Assembly (NCBI GenBank): GCA_018065885.1
Contig: JAGHSL010000260.1
Coordinates: 1-5,332, forward strand
Direction of reading: 5' to 3'
Length of the DNA stretch: 5,332 nt
Origin: Candidatus Limimorpha equi
GTDB taxonomy: Bacteria > Bacteroidota > Bacteroidia > Bacteroidales > F082
Numbering within the stretch: position 1 is the stretch's first letter; every line of letters starts with the position of its first letter. Positions 1 to 5,332 of this stretch are shown piece after piece. The notes beneath the pieces were generated by a model. The model was not told the DNA's origin, searched no databases, and was given only the letters and a program-made list of their open reading frames with translations. Both the position numbers and the translations under genes were made by a program.

Positions 1-18
1 AAATAGGAGAACAAAAAC

Positions 19-1953
19 ATGTCAAAAATCATTGGAATCGACTTAGGAACAACTAACTCATGTGTGGCAGTAATGGAAGGTAACGAACCGGTTGTCATCG
101 CCAACAGCGAAGGCCACCGCACTACGCCTTCTGTCGTCGCCTTCACCGACAATGGCGAACGCAAAGTGGGCGAACCTGCAAAACGTCAGGCTATCACCAA
201 CCCGCTGCGCACCATTTATTCCATCAAGCGTTTTATGGGCGAAACCTACGACAAGGTTCAGGCCGAAATGAAGCGCGTGCCTTATAAAGTGGTGCAAGGC
301 CCTAACAACACCCCACGCATCGACATCGATGGTAAGAACTACACCCCACAGGAAATCTCGGCCATGACCCTTCAGAAGATGAAGAAGACCGCTGAAGACT
401 TCCTCGGCCAGACTATCACCGAAGCCGTCATCACTGTGCCGGCTTACTTCAACGATGCACAGCGTCAGGCTACTAAGGAAGCCGGCGAAATCGCAGGTCT
501 GAAAGTGCGCCGTATCATCAACGAACCTACAGCCGCTGCTTTGGCTTACGGTTTGGACAAGAAAAAGAGCGATGTGAAAGTCGCTGTGTATGACCTCGGT
601 GGCGGTACTTTCGATATCTCCATCCTTGAATTGGGTGATGGCGTGTTCGAAGTAAAATCAACCAACGGAAACACCCACCTCGGCGGTGATGATTTCGACG
701 AAGTCATTATCAACTGGCTGGCTGAAGAATTCATGCGCGACAACGGCATCGACCTCCGCAAGGATCCTATGGCCCTGCAACGCCTGAAGGAAGCTGCTGA
801 AAAGGCAAAGATTGAACTGTCATCGTCAAGCGAAACGGAAATCAACCTGCCATATATCATGCCTGTCAACGGCATTCCACAGCACCTTGTCCGCACTTTG
901 AGCCGCGCCAAGTTCGAAATGCTGGCCGACCATCTGATTCACGCCACCATCGAACCTTGCCAAAAGGCTCTTCAGGATGCCGGCATGAGCGTCAACGACA
1001 TTGACGATGTCATTCTGGTTGGTGGTTCAACCCGTATCCCAGCCATTCAGAATATCGTCCGCGATTTCTTCAAGAAGGAACCTTCAAAGGGCGTTAATCC
1101 CGACGAAGTGGTGGCCATCGGTGCTTCCATCCAGGGTGGTGTGCTGACCGGTGAAGTGAAGGACGTGCTGCTGCTCGATGTCACTCCTCTGTCACTGGGT
1201 ATCGAAACCCTCGGCGGTGTGATGACCAAACTCATCGATGCCAACACGACCATCCCAACCCGCAAGAGCGAAGTCTTCTCGACGGCTGCCGACAACCAGC
1301 CTTCGGTTGAAATCCACGTGCTGCAAGGCGAACGCCCAATGGCTGCCCAAAACAAGACCATCGGCCGCTTCACACTCGACAGCATTCCTCCGGCGCCACG
1401 TGGCGTGCCGCAAATCGAAGTCACTTTCGACATCGACTCAAACGGTATCCTCAACGTGTCCGCTAAGGACAAGGCTACAGGCAAGAGCCAAAACATCCGC
1501 ATCGAGGCTTCATCAGGCTTGACCGACGATGAAATCCAGCGCATGAAGAACGAAGCTCAGGCCAATGCCGAAGCCGACAAGAAGGAACGTGAACGCATCG
1601 ACAAACTGAACCAAGCCGACAGCATCATCTTCCAGACCGAAAAGCAACTGAAAGAATATGGTGACAAGCTGCCTGCCGACAAGAAGGGCGAAATTGAAAG
1701 CGCTCTCGCCAAGCTGAAGACCGCTCACCAGGCACAGGATATCGCCGGCATCGACGCTGCCATGGCTGAAATGAATGCCATGTGGCAGAAGGCAAGCGAA
1801 GAAATGTATAAGAACGCTGGCGCACAAGGCGGCCCACAAGGCGCAGGCTTCGACCCGAACAACATGGGTGGCAACCCGAATGCTGGTCAGCAGAACAACA
1901 ACAAGGGCGGCGACGACGAAGTGACCGACGTCGACTTTGAAGAAGTGAAATAA
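19..1953 (+). CDS. dnaK: Molecular chaperone DnaK (Hsp70)
   Basis: Cytosolic Hsp70 chaperone that binds exposed hydrophobic peptide segments in an ATP-driven cycle with DnaJ and GrpE. The protein is complete at 644 residues, normal for bacterial DnaK. The nucleotide-binding domain (about 1-380) shows the phosphate-1 motif IGIDLGTTNSC near residue 5, phosphate-2 YDLGGGTFD at 191-199 and the adenosine motif VGGSTRIP at 334-341. The interdomain linker DVLLLDVTP is at 382-390. The beta substrate-binding domain follows to about 500, then the helical lid, then a low-complexity Gly/Asn/Gln-rich tail from about residue 600 ending in DVDFEEVK, the acidic C-terminus typical of bacterial DnaK. The start is supported by AGGAG at 5-9, nine bases before the ATG. 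Neither grpE nor dnaJ follows, and a terminator comes 22 bases after the stop, so no gene downstream is co-transcribed. The promoter lies left of the window. Identification is certain from motifs and full-length similarity. Confidence 0.99.
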   Translation: MSKIIGIDLGTTNSCVAVMEGNEPVVIANSEGHRTTPSVVAFTDNGERKVGEPAKRQAITNPLRTIYSIKRFMGETYDKVQAEMKRVPYKVVQGPNNTPRIDIDGKNYTPQEISAMTLQKMKKTAEDFLGQTITEAVITVPAYFNDAQRQATKEAGEIAGLKVRRIINEPTAAALAYGLDKKKSDVKVAVYDLGGGTFDISILELGDGVFEVKSTNGNTHLGGDDFDEVIINWLAEEFMRDNGIDLRKDPMALQRLKEAAEKAKIELSSSSETEINLPYIMPVNGIPQHLVRTLSRAKFEMLADHLIHATIEPCQKALQDAGMSVNDIDDVILVGGSTRIPAIQNIVRDFFKKEPSKGVNPDEVVAIGASIQGGVLTGEVKDVLLLDVTPLSLGIETLGGVMTKLIDANTTIPTRKSEVFSTAADNQPSVEIHVLQGERPMAAQNKTIGRFTLDSIPPAPRGVPQIEVTFDIDSNGILNVSAKDKATGKSQNIRIEASSGLTDDEIQRMKNEAQANAEADKKERERIDKLNQADSIIFQTEKQLKEYGDKLPADKKGEIESALAKLKTAHQAQDIAGIDAAMAEMNAMWQKASEEMYKNAGAQGGPQGAGFDPNNMGGNPNAGQQNNNKGGDDEVTDVDFEEVK

Positions 1954-1975
1954 TCTAACCGATTAAATATCAAAT

Positions 1976-2005
1976 AAAAAAGGAGTGCGATTGCACTCCT
2001 TTTTT
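1976..2005 (+). terminator. Rho-independent terminator of dnaK
   Basis: A perfect 7 bp stem (GGAGTGC at 1982-1988, GCACTCC at 1993-1999) with a GATT loop is flanked by A6 on the left and T6 on the right, which can extend the stem to 13 bp. The symmetric A and T tracts mean it could also stop transcription arriving on the minus strand. That would suit an ancestral arrangement in which a convergent gene ended just to the right. Confidence 0.95.
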
Positions 2006-2023
2006 ATTGTTGTATTATCGAAT

Positions 2024-2052
2024 CGTCAACTCCCTCAATCCGTTCAGAATCG
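2024..2052 (-). repeat. Direct repeat copy 1: displaced 3' end of the hydrogenase-like fusion gene
   Basis: These 29 bases match 4160-4188 at 26 positions, in the same orientation. The mismatches are at 2038, 2042 and 2047. Read on the minus strand they encode ILNGLRELT, then I-R and a TAA stop at 2015-2017. The intact fusion gene ends ILNGLRELTV. The copy sits 18 bases right of the dnaK terminator and abuts, in a different frame, the end of the RecG-like ATPase remnant. It may be a junction scar, with the segment between the two copies being the insert. Confidence 0.7.
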
Positions 2053-2244
2053 AGTGAATCTTTCTCTTGGGATGGAAGCCAAGATGCCACCACGTACTTG
2101 TTCGAAAGTTGGAATTTGAAGCTGTTCTTTTATGAAAGCATTCTTGATTTTCTCATAGCCGCGCCCCCAACTTTCGATGAAGCCTGCCATATAGAACACT
2201 TTGGCGATGAGTTCATTGCGAGGGTGCGATTCGTGGAAATCCAT
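2044..2244 (-). pseudogene. C-terminal remnant of a RecG-like/AlbA_2 ATP-binding protein
   Basis: The 66-residue frame begins MDFHESHPRNELIAKVF and continues with AGFIESWGRGYEKI. This is the conserved signature of the C-terminal ATPase-like domain (HATPase_c_4) of proteins annotated as RecG-like or Schlafen/AlbA_2 transcriptional regulators. Family members usually run to several hundred residues with an N-terminal AlbA_2 domain. Here a TGA lies immediately before the ATG and no related coding sequence is visible upstream, so the N-terminal body is gone. The frame ends about where the family domain would be expected to end (GGILASIPRERF), then runs a few codons into the repeated 3' end of the hydrogenase-like gene. 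Such proteins are common in accessory and mobile regions of Bacteroidales genomes. A functional short protein is unlikely because the segment covers only part of a domain. The family assignment is confident; the extent of the remnant is less so. Confidence 0.75.
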
Positions 2245-2312
2245 TCAATTATTTCGGAGTTTTTTTTATTGACCAAGGTCTGAAGACAGGTAATGCAAGG
2301 AAATACTACTAC

Positions 2313-2579
2313 ATGAGTTATTCCGACGCCCCAGGACTGTCAGGCAAAGACCGCTGTTATAAGTTTGTCGCACAGACATGGCTCACGCCCGAAGACTACG
2401 CTGAACCGTTGGCCACTAACCCCGACAAGGAAGATATGGAGGAAGAAACTTCATATCATTTCAATCGGATTTTCCCAAATCACATCAGCACTCAGTGTCT
2501 TCGTGTATTCGATTTTCCAAAATTATTTCGGTTTCAAAAAAGTATAATTCCTATTTTTGCACACCAAATAAATAGGTAG
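2313..2579 (+). pseudogene. Unrecognised coding-like fragment
   Basis: The open frame would give 88 residues from the ATG at 2313, but it stays open leftward to a stop at 2178-2180. The stretch from about 2268 (IDQGLKTGNARKYYY) to about 2450 (DKEDMEEE) has ordinary amino-acid composition and G+C-balanced codons like a real gene. After that the composition becomes A+T-rich and the translation loses protein-like character. The last codons overlap the probable promoter of the next gene. No family is recognised. The most economical reading is a surviving internal or terminal piece of a degraded gene; a small standalone protein cannot be excluded. No clear ribosome binding site precedes the ATG. 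Confidence 0.35.
2527..2559 (+). promoter_or_regulatory. Probable Bacteroidales-type promoter of the S41 protease gene
   Basis: TATTTTTG at 2552-2559 matches the Bacteroides -7 consensus TAnnTTTG exactly. The -33 box is poor: the best candidate is TTCG at 2527-2530, 21 bases upstream, against a consensus of TTTG. Transcription would start near 2565, leaving a leader of about 40 or 88 bases depending on which start codon is used. The position immediately before the only plus-strand gene in the area supports the call. Confidence 0.45.
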
Positions 2580-2652
2580 GAGAATCACTTGAAAAAGTTG
2601 GATAATGAAAATGAAAGTAACAGCAAATACCAGGAACAATAATTCAAAAATT

Positions 2653-3993
2653 ATGAAATATATTACATCAATGATTATCAGCATTCTGTTTGCTGTTTCG
2701 GCATCAGCCCAAGAACAAGTCCCTAATCGTAATGAACGCATCTATACGCTGTCGGAACTATGGAAGGAATTGGAGTACAATTTTGCCTTTCCTGAAAATC
2801 TTCGGGAAGCAAATCTAGACAGTTTATACCAAGCCTATTTGCCCGTAGTGGAACAAGCCGAAGACCCTTACGATTACTACCGCGCACTATCTGCTTTCAT
2901 GGCTCGTTTCAATGAGCCGCATACGCGCATCATTCCCCCACAAAAAGCACCATACGACATGCCGCCAATCGTTACTTCTAATGTCGGCGACAGGGTATAT
3001 GTGAAAAATATCTCAACGGAATTTCTTGAACAAATTCCATTACATAGTGAAATTATTGCAGTCGACCAAATACCAGTCATGCAATTCCTTGAGTCAGAAA
3101 TATACCCATACATCGCAGCGGCAAATCCTCGCTGGAAGCGTGACAAGGCCATAACCGAGATGTTTTATGGCAGACCAGATTCGACGGTAGAAGTTACAAT
3201 CGTAACACCAAAAGGCAAAACAAACAAGGTCACCCTGAAACGAGACTATTTAGCCCAACAAGATAAAACAATAATGGCAGATGATACCCCAATACCATCG
3301 TTAGATGTCCAGTATCTAAAAGACGGCATCGGCTATCTGCATCTGACAACATGTGTAAAATCAGAAATTTCCAATATTGAGAACACCTTCTTCGCCAATC
3401 TAGACCAACTTCTTAAATGTAAAGGTCTGATTGTGGATGTCCGTGGCAACCGAGGAGGTACAGACCAAGCATGGTACATGCTTGCTTATGTTTCAATGCC
3501 AGGCGAAACATTTGGACACAATGGTAAGTGGTGGACGAAAAAACATATTGCTGAATACAAAAGTGCTGGCATGGACTACGAACCCTACAAGGATTACTAT
3601 GAAGGGACAGTAATGGAAGAAGTACAATATCCACCATACAAGAATAATGTACCAGACTCATTGAGACTCAAACAGCCTATGGTCATTCTCTCTGGCCAGT
3701 ATGTGGGTTCTGCAGCCGAAGATTATGTCGAGGTGATGAAAGAAAACCACCGAGCCACAATAGTTGGCGAACCTACTGTCGGATGCATGAGCGGGCCAAC
3801 AGTTATCAACCTGCCTGGAGGTTATTCAGCCTTGATATGCGTGAAGTCTTATGTCCCTGAAGACGGTAGCAACCTGCTAAAAACAGGCATCCTACCTGAT
3901 ATAGAAGTAAAACAAGACTTTGACCGATATATGAAAGGTCATGACGACCAACTTGCAGCAGCAATCAAATTCTTGAAAGAACAGATGAAATAA
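2653..3993 (+). CDS. Exported S41 family peptidase (tricorn/tail-specific protease-like)
   Basis: Serine peptidase of family S41, expected in the periplasm or at the cell surface; its substrate is unknown. From the chosen start it has 446 residues. A signal peptide covers about 1-19 (hydrophobic ITSMIISILFAV, cleavage expected near SASA-Q). An N-terminal helical region follows (ELWKELEYNFAF, DSLYQAYLP), containing FNEPHT with His90. A PDZ-like region spans about 100-195, then the catalytic domain with GLIVDVRGNRGG at about 258-269 and the nucleophile motif GSAAE with Ser353. The general-base lysine of C-terminal processing proteases would lie 25 residues after the serine, in GEPTFGKG; here GEPTVGCM has Cys378. 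The protein therefore fits the His-dependent tricorn/IRBP-like branch better. Start choice: an in-frame ATG at 2605 would add 16 hydrophilic residues ahead of the signal peptide, so ATG 2653 is preferred, although neither has a well-spaced ribosome site. It is a single gene with its own promoter and terminator. It looks more A+T-rich than dnaK and the operon to the right, suggesting separate acquisition. Confidence 0.93.
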   Translation: MKYITSMIISILFAVSASAQEQVPNRNERIYTLSELWKELEYNFAFPENLREANLDSLYQAYLPVVEQAEDPYDYYRALSAFMARFNEPHTRIIPPQKAPYDMPPIVTSNVGDRVYVKNISTEFLEQIPLHSEIIAVDQIPVMQFLESEIYPYIAAANPRWKRDKAITEMFYGRPDSTVEVTIVTPKGKTNKVTLKRDYLAQQDKTIMADDTPIPSLDVQYLKDGIGYLHLTTCVKSEISNIENTFFANLDQLLKCKGLIVDVRGNRGGTDQAWYMLAYVSMPGETFGHNGKWWTKKHIAEYKSAGMDYEPYKDYYEGTVMEEVQYPPYKNNVPDSLRLKQPMVILSGQYVGSAAEDYVEVMKENHRATIVGEPTVGCMSGPTVINLPGGYSALICVKSYVPEDGSNLLKTGILPDIEVKQDFDRYMKGHDDQLAAAIKFLKEQMK

Positions 3994-4017
3994 AATTTCA
4001 TCATTGAAATATCAAAC

Positions 4018-4056
4018 CCAAACGCGGTCGGTTCATCCGGCTGCCGTTTGGTTTTT
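4018..4056 (+). terminator. Probable terminator of the S41 protease gene
   Basis: CCAAACG at 4018-4024 pairs with CGTTTGG at 4045-4051. Inside, CGG 4029-4031 can pair with CCG 4037-4039 around a small loop, with an imperfect bulged middle. T5 follows at 4052-4056. It lies 24 bases after the protease stop. The remaining bases up to 4153 hold a C9 run (4123-4131) and a short GTA/TAG-rich stretch, and no gene. Confidence 0.75.
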
Positions 4057-4153
4057 CAGCCCATAGCCAACCCTTTCCCTCCAAATAATCTCCTCAAAGC
4101 CAAGCATTGCAAACCTCTACTTCCCCCCCCCATGAAAGGCGTAGTAGTAGAAA

Positions 4154-4897
4154 TCATACCGTCAACTCCCTCAGTCCATTCAAAATCGTGAGCGGATGCG
4201 CTGGATTGCCGGGAAGGTAAAGATCTACCTTATGCGTTTTAAGGAAAGAGCGGTCGATGGCGTCGGAGTCGGCATACAGACCACCGCTAATGGCATCAAC
4301 GCCGCAAAGGACGAGCAGCCGCGGTTGAGGGACAGCGTCGTAGCAGATTTGCGTGGCACGAGCCATATTGACAGTGATGGGTCCCGTGATGACAATGCCG
4401 TCGGCGTGACGCGGTGAGGCTACGAACTCGATGCCATAGCGTCCCATGTCAAAGTTGACATTGCCCGTTGCGCCCAATTCCCATTCGCAGGAATTGTCGC
4501 CGCCGGCGCTCACCTGACGCAGTTTCAGCGAGCCTTTGAATAGTTTGGCACATTCGGGTTTCGGGCCGTATTCAATCGGCTTGTCGATGCCTTCGCGCAC
4601 AATCAGGTTTTCGCGGACAGTCGTGGCCATCTTGTAATCCTTGGTGAACGTAATCTTGTCAGGGAATTGACGCGCACAAAGACCGCAAAACGCGCATTTG
4701 CCTAAATCGATGCTGAGTCCGCCTTTGGTGCCAATGGCCTGCATGGGACATATTGCAGCGATTTTCTCGTTGTCGGCTGGTATAGTGCTGATGACAGGGC
4801 GACCTCTGAAAATGCCAGGCACTTGTGCTGTTGTCGGGTCGGGGATGTATTGCTTGCCCTGGGCTTTTAATATGGAAAGGTTACTGATGTGTTTCAT
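4154..4897 (-). CDS. Ferredoxin-NuoB fusion subunit of a hydrogenase-4/complex I-like complex (HyfH-HyfI type), cluster ligands missing
   Basis: Peripheral-arm subunit of a group 4 hydrogenase-related membrane complex, 247 residues. Residues about 1-90 form a HyfH/NuoI-like ferredoxin domain; about 120-247 align with NuoB/HyfI, the small subunit carrying the cluster next to the active site (MGRYGIEFVASPRHAD, TGPIT, AISGG, YLPGNPAHP). The ferredoxin part keeps Cys50 (ICPMQAI) and Cys68, Cys71, Cys74 (CAFCGLC), enough for one [4Fe-4S] cluster. The fourth cysteine of the second motif is Phe78, and the first three of the first motif are absent. In the NuoB part the four ligand positions read Asp134, Cys137, Asp201 and Asn231, so a normal proximal cluster cannot form. 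The fold-defining motifs are otherwise intact and the frame is undamaged. The ATG at 4897 follows the large-subunit stop by 4 bases. An in-frame ATG at 4990 would overlap the upstream gene by 89 bases and adds sequence unlike the family, so it was not used. The fold is certain; redox function is doubtful. Confidence 0.92.
   Translation of the reverse strand: MKHISNLSILKAQGKQYIPDPTTAQVPGIFRGRPVISTIPADNEKIAAICPMQAIGTKGGLSIDLGKCAFCGLCARQFPDKITFTKDYKMATTVRENLIVREGIDKPIEYGPKPECAKLFKGSLKLRQVSAGGDNSCEWELGATGNVNFDMGRYGIEFVASPRHADGIVITGPITVNMARATQICYDAVPQPRLLVLCGVDAISGGLYADSDAIDRSFLKTHKVDLYLPGNPAHPLTILNGLRELTV
4160..4188 (-). repeat. Direct repeat copy 2: native 3' end of the hydrogenase-like fusion gene
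   Basis: This is the partner of the repeat at 2024-2052 (26 of 29 bases identical). Here the sequence is in its functional context, encoding ILNGLRELT just before the final Val and the TGA stop at 4154-4156 of the intact gene. The distance between copies is 2,136 bases. Confidence 0.7.
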
Positions 4898-4901
4898 GGC
4901 T

Positions 4902-5332
4902 TTATAAATCGTGTCCGCAATAGGAGAGGTTGAAACTTTTGTTGCAAATCGGGAAGTCGGAAATCTCGTTGTTTCTGACTGCCAGTTCAAGGGCGTCCCA
5001 GTTGTGGAACGAAGGGTCTTTTATCTTGTACAATGCTAATTTTCCGCTGTTGTCGGTGATAGCGCAATGGCAAATCTCGCCACGCCAGCCTTCCACAAGA
5101 CTCAAGGCGAAACGGTTGGCTTGCAACTGTGGCTCGGCCGTATGGCTTGCTTGGGCAGCAGGAAGATTGTCAACTAATTTTCTGATGAGTGCAAGCGATT
5201 CATATACTTCCTCGATTCTGACTTGAGTGCGCGAATACACATCACCGTGCTTCTTGACAATCGGTTTCACTTGACCTTCGTATTTCAGGTAAGGATGCGT
5301 GCTGCGAATGTCTCTCAACAAGCCCGATGCAC
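4902..5332 (-). CDS. Large subunit of hydrogenase-4/complex I-like complex (NuoD/HyfG type), C-terminal part
   Basis: Partial gene entering from the right edge; the last 142 residues are visible (an in-frame TTG at 5321 is internal, not the start). ASGLLRDIRSTHPY, GDVYSR followed by RIEEVYESLALIRKLVDNLP, and EGWRGE are conserved landmarks of the NuoD/HyfG/EchE family, the subunit that holds the NiFe centre in hydrogenases or lines the quinone site in complex I. True group 4 hydrogenases have DPCxxC near the C-terminus for metal binding. Here the equivalent site (4998-5018) reads DPSFHNW, so both cysteines are absent, as in energy-converting-hydrogenase-related (Ehr) complexes and NuoD. The protein ends NKSFNLSYCGHDL. 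The N-terminal CxxC pair, if any, is outside the window. The gene is co-transcribed with the ferredoxin-NuoB fusion 4 bases downstream; the membrane ion-pumping subunits are expected to lie further right. Confidence 0.92.
   Translation of the reverse strand, partial: ASGLLRDIRSTHPYLKYEGQVKPIVKKHGDVYSRTQVRIEEVYESLALIRKLVDNLPAAQASHTAEPQLQANRFALSLVEGWRGEICHCAITDNSGKLALYKIKDPSFHNWDALELAVRNNEISDFPICNKSFNLSYCGHDL

Noticed and set aside
546..911. Antisense open frames inside dnaK (58-297, 546-911, 1047-1544, 1192-1413, 1513-1839 and others)
   Set aside because: They lie opposite or out of frame with a fully conserved dnaK, have shadow-like compositions and no ribosome sites; they arise from dnaK codon bias.
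2006..2604. CRISPR array, tRNA, riboswitch or insertion-sequence ends in the gene-poor stretch
   Set aside because: No spaced repeats, cloverleaf, transposase signature or terminal inverted repeats could be seen; only the gene remnants, the 29-base repeat and the promoter-like element are supported.
2589..2642. Small upstream frame TTG...TAA (17 codons) before the protease, with AGGAG at 2578-2582 six bases ahead
   Set aside because: Spacing is attractive, but the TTG start, tiny size and lack of recognisable peptide make a leader gene unprovable; it overlaps the alternative protease start at 2605.
2605..2652. Longer N-terminus of the S41 protease from ATG 2605
   Set aside because: It puts 16 hydrophilic residues before an otherwise standard signal peptide; ATG 2653 gives a normal exported protein. 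It cannot be excluded.
3413..3661. Antisense frames within the protease gene (2877-3152, 3413-3661) and plus-strand frames opposite the hydrogenase-like genes (4196-4417, 4698-4907, 4930-5226)
   Set aside because: Shadows of well-supported genes on the other strand, with no independent evidence.
4132..4191. Short frame from ATG 4132 after the C tract
   Set aside because: About 20 codons, antisense to the end of the fusion gene, with no coding features beyond the GTA repeats.
4898..4990. N-terminal extension of the ferredoxin-NuoB fusion from ATG 4990
   Set aside because: It would overlap the end of the large-subunit gene and encodes low-quality sequence, the shadow of the conserved NKSFNLSYCGHDL end.

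Overview
The window looks like a chromosomal segment from a member of the Bacteroidales (Bacteroides/Prevotella/Muribaculaceae side). Three things support this: the DnaK type with a Gly/Asn/Gln-rich tail ending in DVDFEEVK, a TAnnTTTG-like promoter element ahead of the protease gene, and the style of the S41 protease. No taxonomic search could be run, so the genus is left open.

Layout. (1) Positions 19-1953 (+) hold a complete dnaK, closed by a strong hairpin terminator at 1976-2005. (2) Positions 2006-2604 contain no convincing intact gene. They hold the 3' remnant of a RecG-like/Schlafen-type (AlbA_2) ATP-binding protein on the minus strand, an unrecognised coding-like fragment on the plus strand, and a probable promoter. 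(3) Positions 2653-3993 (+) hold an exported S41 (tail-specific/tricorn-like) peptidase, followed by a terminator at 4018-4056. Its DNA looks more A+T-rich by eye than either flank. (4) Positions 4154-5332 (-) hold the last two genes of an operon that enters from the right. It encodes a complex I/group 4 [NiFe]-hydrogenase-like membrane complex: the C-terminal part of the NuoD/HyfG-type large subunit, then, after 4 bases, a ferredoxin-NuoB (HyfH-HyfI-like) fusion.

The main point of interest is the hydrogenase-like pair. The large subunit lacks the C-terminal CxxC that binds the NiFe centre (DPSFHN instead of DPCxxC). The NuoB-like domain has lost three of the four cysteine positions for the proximal [4Fe-4S] cluster (Asp134, Asp201, Asn231; only Cys137 remains). 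The ferredoxin domain keeps exactly the four cysteines of one cluster and has lost all four of the other. This looks like an energy-converting-hydrogenase-related complex whose electron path to the quinone/NiFe site is dismantled while the fold is kept.

A second structural point: the last ~29 bases of the coding end of the fusion gene (4160-4188) recur as a direct repeat at 2024-2052, just behind the dnaK terminator (26 of 29 identical). The protease and the gene remnants lie between the two copies. This suggests that dnaK and the hydrogenase-like operon were once directly convergent, and that a ~2.1 kb segment was inserted at the operon's 3' end, duplicating or recreating that end.
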